Under the pieces are notes generated by a model. That model worked only from the letters and a program-made list of their open reading frames with translations. It ran no database searches and was not told the DNA's origin. A stretch of DNA of 64,000 bases from Spongilla lacustris (Eukaryota; Porifera; Demospongiae; Spongillida; Spongillidae), in contig OX442429.1 in assembly GCA_949361645.1 (NCBI GenBank), forward strand, positions 1,363,728-1,427,727, in the 5' to 3' direction. Position numbers and translations under genes: made by a program. This document shows, one piece after another, positions 1-12,560 of the stretch (position 1 is its first letter; each line of letters starts with the position of its first letter).

Positions 1-1820
1 CACAATGGAGTGTTTCTATTGGTTCCCGCCAAAATGCACTACAGCTAATTGATCCTTATTTCCTGTACTTTCTCACAGGCACGTGATATTGAGGTTTATT
101 GCTTTTCAGTCCTACATCAAAATGTATTCAATCTGATGGAGGATATTAACATAGGTACCATATTATCTTATATGTTATCTGTATTAGTGTCAATGTATTA
201 TTGTGTGTGTTTGCATATGTACATGTAAATATGTGAGACTGTGATTTTAAAATTCAGTCTATTTTTAACAGTATCTTTTTATTTGTGTAATTGTGAGAAC
301 TTGTTAGGTTTAACTGCACACACACTTGTGTGGTCACGTGCATGGGAGCATAGAATAACTCACCAGACCTAAATGTAGTTTCTTAGCATAGGGAGATGGG
401 AGACAGGGAGATAAAGTTGTAGAAAGGTGACAGATAGATGTATGGTGAGGATGGGATAGGAGTGTGAACGAATGAAGTTGCTGGCTGTTGCATGTATCCT
501 TTGGGAGTGCATGTGTGTGGTGTAGAAGAGCCTTTTTCTTGGGAGTATCTGACCTTATGAACTGTATCACATGTACCTGCAGGCCAATAGGAGCATGAGA
601 AAGCAAACAGAATGTTATGTTTCTGTATTCCTTTGATGTCTAGTAGTGCAGTAAGAGGAGGGGCTTAAAACACCTCCCCATGACCTCTATGAATAATTTG
701 CATTGATTATGAACCTGCAACCTCCCACAATCCTCCTACCCATCCTATCTCACACATATTCATGAAAGCAGAAAGAAAGGTTCCTCTGTCCAACATGCAC
801 AGATAAAGGTCCTATGGTTGAATAAGCAGTGGGGAGTAATTCCTCTGTTGCACAGAAGTCTCAGTTACAGAAAGGTTCCACTGTGTCATCTGCCTCAGTG
901 ATAGAGAGAAAGGTACCTATTTTAGGCAGTTGAAAAGAGGTCTCTCAGCTTCCAAAACAGAGGGTGGCAGTTCTGTTTCCTGGACCATGAGTTTAGTTGA
1001 TTAATAGTGAAATAGCTACACACACACACACACACTCTCCTACGCTTTCTTGTACACACGATACATATTACCACATCAAGCTTCTAAAAATTGATATTTG
1101 CAATAAATACACTACACAAAACAAAAAAAGATAGTCATGTCACTAAGACCAATTTTCATTATGCAGTAGGAAAGGATTGATCGGTATCTCCAGTTGTTAC
1201 TTCATCCAAAGAAGCACAGTCCTAGTGTGGAGAACATAAAGACATGCAGACACATACTTATGTACTTGAGGAGACATACCTTTACCAGAAGTCTTGTTTC
1301 TTTTTTAATTTACCTCTCCAAAGTCTCAATGTTTGCCTCTTTAGCTTGCAAGTAACAACTGTGCCGGCACACATGAAGCGTGAAGACTGAGTAGAAACAA
1401 AATACTAGTCTTAAGAAAACACAAACACACACACATACACACACATGTAAACCACTCATGTATAAATATACAGGAAGGAATATCTTCATTCATTGATGCA
1501 TTCATTTTTCACACATCTCCCACATCTCTCTGTCTCCAATCTGTTCTGCTACTCTGCCTCCATACTCACCTTATACTTTTTCCACCGCCAAATTACAAGA
1601 TAACAAGTCATTACAAATAAGAGGGGTACCAATGGTGCAAATGTATGAGAAGTCCCAAGTGAGGCATCTAAATACCTTACTGGTAGTGAAAGAAAAGGCA
1701 GTGTGTGTCACATGGGACATACTTGTAAGTGTAAGGCAAAAAATTTTACCTATCAATTTAGCAGCAATTTAGAGACATGTGACCAAATGGAGAGGAAGCT
1801 CTCTGCATAGCTGGTAGTAA
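1..1820. other. Intergenic, no gene recognised
   Basis: No recognisable coding region, RNA gene or transposon was seen on either strand. The open frames are short and without domain motifs. A short CA run lies near 1018-1035. The composition is AT-rich like the rest of the intergenic DNA. Confidence 0.5.
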
Positions 1821-1879
1821 GAATGAGTAAAGATATCCCTCATTTGGTTTGCAGAGTGACCTACAATGTACATGTATAT

Positions 1880-2385
1880 CACCATTGGGACCCCGTTTTG
1901 TGTACCATTGGGACCACACAACAGTGGGACCCCCCTTTTGTGTACACCATTAAAACTTTTAATGTGTGCGCGAACAGGACCGCTCTTATGTGTACAACAT
2001 TGGGACCCTTCTTATGTGTACACCATTGGGACCCTTCTTATGTGTACACCATTGGGACCCTTCTTATGTGCGCACCATTGGGACCCCTCTTATGTGTGCA
2101 CCATTGGGACCCCTCTTATGTGTGCACCATTGGGACCCCTCTTATGTGTAAACCATTGGGACCCCTCTTATGTGTACACCATTGGGACCCCTCTTATGTG
2201 TACACCATTGGGACCCTTCTTATGTGTACACCATTGGGACCCCTCTTATGTGTACACCATTGGGACCCCTCTTATGTGTACACCATTGGAAACCCTCTTA
2301 TGTGTACACCATTGGGATCCCTCTTATGTGTACACCATTGGGACCCCTCTTATGTGTACACCATTGGGACCCCTATTAGGCCCTA
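1880..2385. repeat. 26-bp minisatellite
   Basis: About 19 head-to-tail units of roughly 26 bp, each with the core CCATTGGGACCCCTCTTATG. Units differ by a few substitutions and the first ones are most diverged. Because 26 is not a multiple of three, all three forward frames stay open and yield repetitive peptides (GPLLCVHHWDP-like); these are artefacts. Degenerate copies of the same unit reappear at 6825-6925, on the far side of the 178-bp satellite. Confidence 0.9.
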
Positions 2386-2655
2386 GCTCCCCTGAGGCAC
2401 ACGTACCTTAGCATGGTGGGATGTTACAGTGCGAGCTGTTTCAGCGAGTTGCATGTTGTTGGGCTGGTTCTGCTCGAAGTGATGCTATTTTCTCTGAATA
2501 CTGTCTGTAACAGGAAACAAATGCGCGGGGCTTACATTCTGAACTGATGATTACTTGTTCATGTACAACATACCGCCTATGATAAATAATGTTCTGCTCT
2601 ATGTGGTTACATGCACCCGTGTAGCTGCAGTGCTGAACTGGTTCTGTACTTTTCC
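2386..2655. repeat. Left flank copy of satellite-bounding repeat
   Basis: A ~265-bp sequence starting with CTCCCCTGAGGCACACGTACC is present here and again at 6934-7198, same orientation, about 90 percent alike by eye. The two copies bracket the 178-bp satellite, and each follows the 26-bp minisatellite or its remnant. No coding potential was recognised. Confidence 0.8.
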
Positions 2656-5600
2656 CTTTATGTAAATGTGTCAACAAAGCATGCAGTGGAAACACATTCA
2701 CTCCATTCTGCAGTCACCCAATGCATTCTATGACACTTGATAGTGACCCAGAAATTACACCAACTCAACAGGGGTGTAGCAAATGCATGTCTCACTAGTG
2801 AGGAATCAGTTAAGCATTTTTCAAACAACCCCTACCATTCCTATACAAGTGTCAACAAGGTCTGTAGTGGAAGCACTTTCGCTCCATCTGCAGTCACCCT
2901 ATGCATTCTCTGACACTTGATAAAGTCCCAGAAATTACAAAAACATACCAGGGGTCTTCCCCACACATGTCTCACTAGTGGGGACTCAGCTAAACATTTT
3001 TCAAACAACCCCTACCCTTCCTATACATGGCTCAACAAGGCATACAGTGGAAATACATTAGCTCCATTCTGCCGTCACCCAATGCCTTGACATTGTCCCA
3101 GAAAGTACACCAACTCAACAGTGGTGTATCACTCACTTGTCTTACTAGTGGGGACTCAACTAAACATTTTTTAAACCACCCCTAACATTCCTGTACATGT
3201 GTCAACAAGGCATGCAGTAGAAGCATATCTGCAATCACCCTATGCATTCTGTGACACTTGATAGTGTCCCAGAAATTACAAAAATACACCAGGGGTGTTT
3301 CCCACACATGTCTCACTAGTTGGGGACTCAGCTAAACATTTTTCTAACCACCCCTACCCTTCCTGTACATGGCTCAACAAGGCATGCATTGGAAACACAT
3401 TTGCTCCATTCAGCAGTCACCCAATGCATTCTGTGACACTTGACAGTGTCCCAGAAATTACACCAACTCAACATTGGTGTACCACACACATGTTTCACTA
3501 GTGGGGACTCAGCTAAACATTTTTCTATTCACCCCTACCCTCCCTATACATGTGTCAACATGGCATGTAGTAAAAGCACATTCACTCCATCTGCAGTCAA
3601 CCTATGCATTCTGTGACACTTGATAGAGTCCCAGAAATTACAAACATACACCAAGGGTGTTCCCCACACATGCCTAACTAGTGGAGACTCAGCTAAACAT
3701 TTTTCTAACCACCCCTACCCTTCCTGGACATGGCTTAACAAGGTATGCACTGGACACACATTCGCTCCATTCTGCAGTCACTCTATGCATTCTGTGACAC
3801 TTGATAGTGTCCCAGAATTTACAACAACACACCAGTGGTCTTCCCCACACATGTCTCACTAGTGGGGACTCAGCTAAACATTTTTCAAATAACCCTATAC
3901 ATGGCTCAACAAGGCATGCAGTGGAAACACATTTCTTCCATTCTGCAGTCATCCAATGCCTTGACATTGTCCCAGAAAGTACACCAACTCAACAGTGGTG
4001 AATCACTCACTTGCCTTACTAATGGGGACTGAAATAAACATTTTTCTAACCACCCCTACCCTTCCTGTAAATGTGTCAACAAGGCATGCAGTGGAAACAC
4101 ATCTGCAGTCACATTATGCATTCTGTGACACTTGATAGAGTCCCAGAAAATACAAAAATACACAAGGGGTGTTTCCCACACATTAAGGATTCAGCTAAAC
4201 ATTTTTCTAACCACCCCTACCCTTCCTGTACATGGCCCAACAAGGCATGCAGTGGAAACACATTTGCTCCATTCTGCAATCACCCAATGCATTCTGTGAC
4301 ACTTGACAGTGTCCCAGAAATTACACCAACTCAACATTGGTGAACCACACACATGTTTCACTAGTGGGGACTCAGCTTAACATTTTTCTAACCACCCCTA
4401 CCCTTCCTGTAAATGTGTCAACAAGGCATGCAGTGGAAGCACATCCTAGTCATTCTGTGACACTTGATAGAGTCCCAGAAATTACAAAAATACACAAGGG
4501 GTGTTCCCCACAGATTAAGGACTCAGCTAAACATTTTTCTTACCACCCCTACCCTTCCTGTACATGGCTCAACAAGGCATGCAGTAGAAACATATTTGCT
4601 CTATTCTGCAGTCACCCAATGCCTTGACAGTGTCCCAGAAAGTATACCAACTCAACAGTGGCGTATCACACACTTGTCTTACTAGTGGGGACTCAACTAA
4701 ACAATTTTCTAACCACCCCTACCCTCCCTATACATGTGTCAACAAGGCATGCTGTGGAAGAACATCTGCAGTCACTATATGCATTCTGTGACACTAGATA
4801 GTGTCCCAGAAATTACAAAAATACACCAGGGGTGTTCCCCACACATGTCTCCTTAGTGGGGACTCAACTAAACACTTTTCTAACCACCCCTACCCTTCTT
4901 GTACACGGCTCAACAAGGCATGCAGTGGAAACACATTTGCTCAATTCTGCAGCCACTCTATGCATTCTGTGACACTTGACAGTGTCCCAGAAATTACACC
5001 AACTCAACAGTGGTATACCACACACATGTCTCACTAGTGGGGACTCAGCTAAACATTTTTCTAACCACCCCTACCCTCCCTATACATGTGTCAACAAGGC
5101 ATGCATTGGAAGTGCATTCACTCCATCTGCAGTCATCCTATGCATTCTGTGACACTTGATAGAGTCCCAGAAATTACAAGCATACACCAGGGATCTTCCC
5201 CACACATGTTTCACTAGTGGGGACTCAGCTAAACATTTTTCTAACCACCCCTACCCTTCCTGTACATGGCTTAACAAGATATGTACTGGACACACATTTG
5301 CTCCATTCTGCAGTGACTCTATGCATTCTGTGACACTTGATAGAGTCCCAGAATTTACAAAAATACACCAGGGGTCTTCCCCACACATGTCTCACTAGTG
5401 TGGACTCAGCTAAACATTTTTCAAACAACCACTACCCTTCCTGTAAATGTGTCAACAAGGTATGCAGTGGAAGCACATCAGCAGTCACCCAATGCATTAT
5501 GTGACACTTGACAGTGTCCCAGAAATTACACCAACTCAACATTGGTGTACCACACACATGTTTCACTAGTGGGGACTCAGCTAAACATTTTTCTATTCAC

Positions 5601-6800
5601 CCCTACCCTCCCTATACATGTGTCAACATGGCATGCAGTGGAAGCACATTCGCTCCATCTGCAGTCAACCTATGCATTCTGTGACACTTGATAGAGTCCC
5701 AGAAATTACAAACATACACCAGGGGTGTTAATCACACATGTCTCACTAGTGGGGACTCAGCTAAACATTTTTCTAACCACCCCTACCCTTCCTGTAAATG
5801 TGTCAACAAGGCATGCAGTGGAAGCACATTTGCTCCATCTGCAGTCACCTTATGCATTTTGTGACACTTGATAGTGTCCCAGAAATTACAAAAATACACC
5901 AGGGGTGTTCCCCACACATGTCTCACTAGTGGAGACTCAGCTAAACATTTTTCTAACCACCCCTACCCTCCCTATACATGTGTCAACAAGGCATGCAGTG
6001 GAAGTGCATTCACTCCATCTGCAGTCATGCTACGCATTCTGTGACACTTGATAGAGTCCCAGAAATTACAAACATACACCAGGGGTCTTCCGCACACATG
6101 TCTCATTAGTGGGGACTCAGCTAAACATTTTTCTAACCACCCCTACCCTTCCTGTACATGGCTTAACAAGGTATGTACTGGACACACATTCGCTCCATTC
6201 TGCAGTGACTCTATGCATTCTGTGACACTTGATAGTGTTCCAGAAATTACAAACATACACCAGGGGTGTTCATCACACATGTCTCACTAGTGGGGACTCA
6301 GCTAAACATTTTTCTAACCACCCCTAACCTTCCTGTACATGGCTCAACAAGGCATCCAGTGGAAACACATTTGCTCCATTCTGCAGTCAACCTATGCATT
6401 ATGTGACACTTGACAGTGTCCCAGAAATTACACCAACTCAACAGTGGTGTACCACACACATGTCTCACTAGTGGGGACTCAGCTAAACATTTTCTAACCA
6501 CCCCTACCCTCCCTATACATGTATCAACAAGGTATGCAGTGGAAGAACATGCGCTCCATCTGCAGTCACCCTATGCATGCTGTGACACTTGAGAGTGTCC
6601 CAGAAATTACACCAATAATACACCAGGGGTGTTCCGCACACATTTCTCACTAGTGCGGTACCAGCTAAGAATTTTTCTAACCACCCCTACCATTCCTGTA
6701 GACATGTCAACAAGGCATACAGTGGAAGCACATTCGCTCCATCTGCAGTCACCCTATGCACATTCTGTGACAATGGACACTGTCCTACCTAAGAGATAGA
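2656..6800. repeat. ~178-bp satellite array, about 23 units
   Basis: Tandem units of about 170-182 bp. Landmarks recurring in each are TCTCACTAGTGGGGACTCAG, AACCACCCCTACCC, TGTGTCAACAAGGCATGCAG, and a CTGTGACACTTGATAGTGTC box. Two linker types follow CCCAGAAATTACA: type A (CCAACTCAACAGTGGTG) and type B (AAAATACACCAGGGGTGTTC). They largely alternate in the first two thirds, implying a dimeric ~355-bp higher-order unit, while type B units are consecutive at about 5.7-6.3 kb. Short open frames within it are repeat translations, not genes. Confidence 0.92.
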
Positions 6801-6933
6801 GACCCTCTTATTTCCTTTGATGTCCAGACCATTGGGACCCCTCTAATGGGTGAACCATTGGAACCCCCTTTAATGTCATTGGGTCATCTCTTAATTAATA
6901 ATGTGTGCACCATTGGGAGTCTTCATTGGCTCT
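6801..6933. repeat. Remnant of 26-bp minisatellite
   Basis: Three or four decayed CCATTGGGACCCC-type units after the satellite ends. They match the minisatellite at 1.9-2.4 kb and support a duplication or insertion history for the whole block. Confidence 0.7.
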
Positions 6934-7198
6934 TGCTCCCCTGAGGCACACGTACCTTAGCGTGATGGGACGTTACAGTGCGAGCTGTTTCAGCGATTTG
7001 CATGTTGTTGGGTTGGTTCTGCTCGAAACGACGCTGTTTTCTCTGAATACTGTCTGTAACAGGAAACTAATGCGCCGTGCGTAGTACGTAGGCTTACATT
7101 CTGAACCGATGCTTACCTATTCGCGTATACCATAGCGTCTTTGATGAATCACGTTCTGCTCTACGTGGTTACATGCACCCGTGTAGCTGCAGTGCTGT
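6934..7198. repeat. Right flank copy of satellite-bounding repeat
   Basis: Direct-orientation partner of 2386-2655. Similarity ends near the shared GTAGCTGCAGTGCTG word, after which the sequence is unrelated to the first copy. Confidence 0.8.
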
Positions 7199-8097
7199 AC
7201 GCGCGTACTTGCCGGATCGATGGATCGAATTGAAATGATGCCCACCGAGTTTGGTTTGTTATTAAAACCGTTACTGCTGTTACAAACGGCGCGGTATGGC
7301 ATGATTTGGGTTCTATAAAGATGCTGTGTTTTTAAAGCACTGAAGCACTGCCTGGGAAACAACTTATTTAACGGCTTGGGGTCATTGATGGTAAAAACAC
7401 TGGGTTTTACAATATTTGCTCCTGCATCTGCATGGGCCACGATGACTATTCGGATAGGTGAATGCAAAGTGCCCGCAATATGATGTTGCAGAGATGCAAA
7501 GTTTAGGAGGGTGGGGCTGTGTTGTGGCAATGTATCACGTGAATGCGATAATTATTCAATTTTGTTCACGTGAGGAACTCTCGTTCTCGGACCTAACATT
7601 ATTTTATATGGATACCGCGCATGCGTAAGCGCTGCCTAACTTCAACAGCTTTAAACTCTGCTTCCAAAACACGAATCAATGCAATTGTTAGTTCCACAAT
7701 TAGAGTATGACTTCCTCTACGGGTCTAATAATTCAAACTCTGCTTTTCACAAGTCCAATTAACGGAAATTAATCAATTCCGTTTTAAACATTTGGCTTCG
7801 TTAGGCACCAGGCAAGATGGTAAACTGTTTATTGGCACGATTATTGGATGCTCCTTTGCAAAGATTTACCGCGATATTGGTGATTTATATGCTATAGCTT
7901 GACTTTGAGCGGGGGTTTTCCCGCAAAAACCTTAGATAAGGTAGATCACGTGATAAGTAATATTAATGGCTATAAAAATTAATTTTTACGCACTCTCTGG
8001 GGGTTGTTGCTTGTTGATCAATGCATTGGCATGTATTAAATAAATTTAATAATAACTACATATTAATAGCTTTAAGTTAGTCATTGGCATGATTTTA
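7199..8097. other. Intergenic, no gene recognised
   Basis: Between the satellite block and the hAT element. A 137-codon minus-strand open frame covers 7117-7530 and runs into the flank repeat, but it has no recognisable domain and no visible splice context. I do not call it a gene. Confidence 0.45.
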
Positions 8098-8105
8098 CTT
8101 CAAAC

Positions 8106-10712
8106 CAGGGCTGCCGTAGGCCGGCAAGGGGTCTGGCCTGAGGCCGGCCGGCCTGCCAGCCCGGCCTAACAGGTCGGCCTGGTAGGCCGAGTTATTAAAA
8201 ATTATTGCAATTAAATATTAGTTATCATTAATTATCAATAGTTTAATTAATTACCCTTGCGCGCGTACGAGTACGATCACGACAACGATGTCAATCACCG
8301 AAATACCACCGCCGCATGGATCGGTTTCTACACCTTCAGCTGAACGGCTCAAGCCTACTACTCCAAACCCGGATCTGTGGGAATACAATTCCGAGGAATT
8401 AGTAAGATTCACCCCAATGAGGCTTAGTAGTGCAGCATCCTTTGTCTGGTCGCACTTCAAGATACATAGATCAAAGGAGTACGCGAACAAAGTTTGGTGT
8501 GATTACTGTCACAAACAGTTTGCCAGGGAACACTCGACTATGTCCAGACACATAGAACGAAATCACAAGGACAAAGTGAGTGAAGTGAGCCCAGTGACAA
8601 ATGCCGACGGCTCAGCAGTGGCGGTTTGTTCAAAAAAAGAGAAAACAATTTCGACTGCCAAGAAATCGCAGCTTGAGCAGTACTTCACATCGCAAGTCCC
8701 TTCTCTTACTAAAGCTGAGCATGACGAAGCCATGAAACTGTTGACACATGCCTGGTGTGAAAATTTGCTCCCCCCAGTTCTTGCTGACAGTCTAACATTC
8801 AGTAAGTTTGTTGCATGCATCTCAAGAGGATCCTTTAAGATGCCTGGAAGGACGAAGGTTACCTCAATGATAGATGAGTTGTATGAAGAAATGATGATGA
8901 AGCTAAAGGACATGTTGAAGCAATCCAGCTCTGTTTCACTTACCACTGATGCTGCAAAGATGCCAACAGGGGATTCATATGTTGCCATCACCGGACACTG
9001 GATTAGTTCAGAGTGGGAGTTGCTCTCAGCTGTCTTAGCTGTGAGTATTAGTAATGTGTCCCATACGGCAGAGGAGATTGCAACATTAGTGCAGCAACTT
9101 GGTATCAAATACACTTTAGATGATAGGCTAGATGCAATTTCAACAGATAATGGTGCGAACTTTGTTGCTGCTATGAAAGAGTTGTTGGAGGATGGGATTT
9201 GCGAAGAACATGTGCGATGTGCTTGTCACACTCTCCAGCTAACCATCAAGAATCACATCGATCCACCAAAGCCTATAAATGGCTCCGCTGCAACAAATGC
9301 AACGAGTGAATTGGTTGGAATGTATCGGAAGTTGGTTAATAAAATCCATGCTTCCCCTTTGCTGACAGAAAATCTTAGAAGTGCTCAGTCTGGAGGACCA
9401 ATTAGTAACATCTTGGTAGAAGTGGAGCCTGATGATGAATCTTCTAATGATGATCTGGCAGCTACATCCAGTGATGCTCCAACTCCACGTAGCCATACCC
9501 TTAAGCTGATCAAAGATGTGGTAACAAGGTGGAACTCAACATTCTACATGCTAGCACGCTGTGTTCTTCTTGAAGTCCCCCTACGTAAAATGATCGACGA
9601 ACTTGGTCTAGATGGGCCTACTGATGATGACTGCTCAGTTGTTGCTGTGCCACTTCATGAAGCCATTTCAAGTTGTCACTGATTTTCTTCAAGGTGAAAA
9701 GTACCCAACACTTGGTAGTTTGTCCATGAAGTTATCACAGCTCATGTTGTACTTGAGCAGGCCAAAACCACCACAATCATGGGGCTTGGGCAAGACCTGG
9801 GCTCAGCTTCCCAAAGCAGTGTTATGTATGCGAGACTTTGTCCTGGCTGACATGAAAAGGCGATGGGATATAGGCAGTATTCTTCTTGGAATGGCTGCAG
9901 TTGTGGATCCAAGGTACAGAAGTTTAGAGTGGCTGCCATCTTCAATACAGTGCACCATTAGACAACAACTGTTGGTGGAGATGTTTGCTGTAGCAGGGAT
10001 TTCATCTGAAGCTGATGATGAATCCATTGTGCCAAAGTCCACTAAACGCAGAAGATTTGAAGACTGTGATTTTTTAAATGATTATGAAGAAGAATCTAAT
10101 GAATCTGTGGTTAATGATGAACAACCAACTGTGAGTAGCAGCAGTCTTCGCAACACAGTTCAGGAGAAGTATGATGCTTGGCTTCGACTCTCAGATGTCA
10201 TGGCCTCATTAGATCCATTGGAATGGTGGAAAATACACTGCACACAATTTCCCACCATTGGCAAGCTTGCTCGAAAGTACCTGGCTATTCCAGCGTCATC
10301 CACCCCATCAGAGAGAGTATTCTCAAGAGCCAAGTTGATCCAGGATCGTCAGCGATGGAGCCTACTTCCCCAACGACTGGAGGCATCAATCATGCTAAAG
10401 CACAATGCATGGATGCTTCGAAAGAAATAAGCAACTGCATGTGCCTGCTATGAATTACAAAACTGTTCCATATGTATTCACATTGATCCGTTACTCAGTT
10501 AGTATGATTATACAGTCATTTCTCAATCAATACACTAATAATGTTTATTTCATCATATGCATGATGCAGTGCTGTATATAATACATGGAGTGGGCATTAC
10601 ATGGAGTGGGCGTGGTCCGGCCTGACAGGCCAGGGGTCCGGCCTGACAGGTCAGGCCAAGGCTCTGGCCTGTCAGGCCGGCCTGACAGGCCGGCTGGCCT
10701 ACGGCAGCCCTG
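8106..10712 (+). mobile_element. hAT DNA transposon, 2607 bp, nearly intact
   Basis: The element begins CAGGGCTGCCGTAGGCC and ends with the exact reverse complement, giving perfect 17-bp terminal inverted repeats. It is bounded by identical 8-bp target duplications CTTCAAAC (8098-8105 and 10713-10720), the hallmark size for hAT elements. Both subterminal regions carry many GGCCTG/CAGGCC words in both orientations, as expected for transposase-binding arrays. The transposase gene inside has one frameshift and otherwise looks young. Confidence 0.95.
8288..10430 (+). CDS. hAT transposase, BED-finger (ZBED) type, one frameshift
   Basis: Catalyses cut-and-paste transposition of the surrounding element. 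The first frame (8288-9682) carries a BED zinc finger (FVWSHFKIH, then WCDYCHKQFA and an H-x4-H pair at residues ~56-96), then RNase H-like core pieces TTDAAKM and STDNGANF with the following CACHTLQL. The second frame (about 9640-10430) continues with the MKPF..FLQGEKYPTL segment and the C-terminal dimerisation domain (DPLEWWKIH, KYLAIPASSTPSERVFS), ending at TAA 10428-10430. The frame moves by +1 between about 9635 and 9660, where both frames overlap, so one extra base (or two missing) explains the break. Combined length is ~710 residues, normal for the family. Whether the shift is real or an assembly error cannot be told here. Confidence 0.9.
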
Positions 10713-10720
10713 CTTCAAAC

Positions 10721-12060
10721 AGCATAATTTTACAATGTTCAGTTCTGGAGTTATAGCAATTCAAACATTTTGCGCGACTTTTGGATCACCCTGTACTTAT
10801 TTAGTTTTACGCGACAATGAAATTCATGTTTTGCTTAGCCGTACGGCTAAACGTATTCATCTCAAAGTAATTATTCCGCAGGAATGTGCGGCTGAGGAAT
10901 GTGGGGCTAACTTCTACACGGTGTAAAAACTGCACTAAAAATGTAATTACTGATCGAGGCTGGGGAGCGACAGATCAAGAGCTCAGCCGCTATATGTTCA
11001 ATGCGCCGATGCATCGCCGTTGATAGCACATGTCCTGAAGTTGAACTCACCGTTTATTCGTTTAGAAAATATTGAAATACTGCCTTTTTCATATGGTCAC
11101 ATGACGCGTGGGCGTTAATTGCTTTGTTTGCCTCCACGGAAATATATGGGCTAATTTTGGGGTTATGCTCGGTTTTTGGTACTTTTCGATATGCTCTCTA
11201 GAGGGAAAATTGAATAACATACGCTAAACGGCCGGCTAATGATCTCTGCCTGTACTTCTATTGTAGAGCCAAATGCTATTACGTCACGCGATAAAAACAA
11301 TCATTGGCCCTGACCCATGTATCATTATGTACGTAGGCGTACGTATAGGCCAGTTCTGCCGTAGCTATATCTCTGCGCTGCGTTTGCATATGTTCGCGTA
11401 CACATAGTCGTACATGTACGTGTATACGTAGGGGCGGGACCCTCGGGGGGGGGGGGGGGGGGGGGGGGGGCACGGGCCCGTTGTGCCCCCCCCCCCCCTG
11501 GATCCGCTACTGGAGTTCCCCATTGGCCCCAGCCGCCATTAAAAATAGAGCCCTACATGTAAATACGTCATACATGTAGGTGCATGTATAGTAGCTAATA
11601 CGCTAATTGGTCTTGTAGATAAATCATGAGATCGTAGGAAGTAATAATACAGGTATGGGACCGAGACACCAGGGAAAAAAAAACAAACCCTTGCAACCTG
11701 CGGCTTTGCTCTCCTGGCTTTTAACGCACAATACGGCACAAACCAAAGAGTTGTTCCCTTCCAACCGGACCCGCAGCTGAGGGAATAAGGCTCTGGGGTC
11801 GAGACTAGCGAACCTTCGAGTCTTTCCTGCACCATTGTTGATCTCAGCGTGTTTTTAGCCTAAAGGATTCAATGCCGCGCGTTTAGCTGGGAGGCGTTGC
11901 CCTTAGTAGAATACAGGGTGGTGTGATTTTATCAACTAATCTCACCATCACATTAGACATAGCCGCGTGGCAATTAAATTGCAAAGTACATAGTCCCACG
12001 TGTATTACTACAAAACGCCTTAAACGACCGCTAAGTGCTCACGCCGAATTCCATATAAAT
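10721..12060. other. Intergenic with G and C homopolymers
   Basis: No gene recognised. A run of about 26 G at 11445-11470 is followed by a C run near 11487-11499 and the words GGATCCGCTACTGGAG, a pattern seen at other G-tracts in the window. A minus-strand 98-codon open frame at 11539-11835 has no recognisable features. Confidence 0.5.
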
Positions 12061-12097
12061 TATATATATTTTATAAAAATTAAAATTTAAAAATGGA

Positions 12098-12174
12098 ATG
12101 CGTCATGCGCTAGCAGCGCTACAGACGCGTAGGAATTAAGGTAGCTTCCTACGCGTCTGTAGCGCATGACGCAT
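12098..12174. repeat. Imperfect long hairpin
   Basis: The right arm 12147-12174 is the reverse complement of 12098-12134 except for a 9-base insertion (AGCAGCGCT-like) in the left arm. The loop is about 12 bases. The inner stem pairs ACAGACGCGTAGGA with TCCTACGCGTCTGT; the outer stem pairs ATGCGTCATGCGCT with AGCGCATGACGCAT. It may be a terminus or remnant of a foldback element. No gene is attached. Confidence 0.85.
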
Positions 12175-12179
12175 GGCGA

Positions 12180-12560
12180 AGGAGAAACCAACCACAGCTG
12201 AACACCATGCATCGTTGAAGCCGTGTGTTAACATCCCTCCCCCGTTTGATTAATTCCGCGAAATACGACAACAAACCGGCCGAGCGTATAGTGCAGTAAT
12301 CTGATCATATGCATGTGTGAAAAGTATTCATGCACACTCACATTAGCGGGCTAGTGGGAGGTGTACCGTAAAGTGCTCCCCACTCCCCCACCCTCAGGGT
12401 TGTTCTGAAGAGTTCTACACGATAATAAATACGTGTTATACAAGAAAGCTAGCTAGCTTGATACCCGTAGAGCCTGATAGAGGGATGCAATGAACCCTCA
12501 ATTCGTAATGACTTCTCACAATTTGAATGCGGACATCAAAATTCTCGAGATTAGAGGCGC
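12180..12560. repeat. Dispersed repeat family 1, copy a
   Basis: About 350 bp beginning near GATTAATTCCGCGAAATAC and containing CAAACCGGCCGAGCGTATAG, GTGCTCCCCACTCCCCCACC and TGATAGAGGGATGCAATGAA. Further copies lie at 22190-22525 and, shortened and rearranged, at 29640-29985. No open frame is conserved between copies, so it is a non-coding interspersed repeat of unknown class. Confidence 0.75.

Noticed and set aside
1823..2411. Overlapping 181-187-codon frames rich in HHWDPSYVYTIGT
   Set aside because: Frame-independent translation of a 26-bp minisatellite.
2656..6800. Possible CRISPR-like or spacer-repeat structure
   Set aside because: Units are about 178 bp and repeat throughout, with no unique spacers; the context is an animal genome. 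It is a satellite.
7117..7530. 137-codon minus-strand frame
   Set aside because: No recognisable domain, and it overlaps the repeat flanking the satellite; not enough to call a gene.
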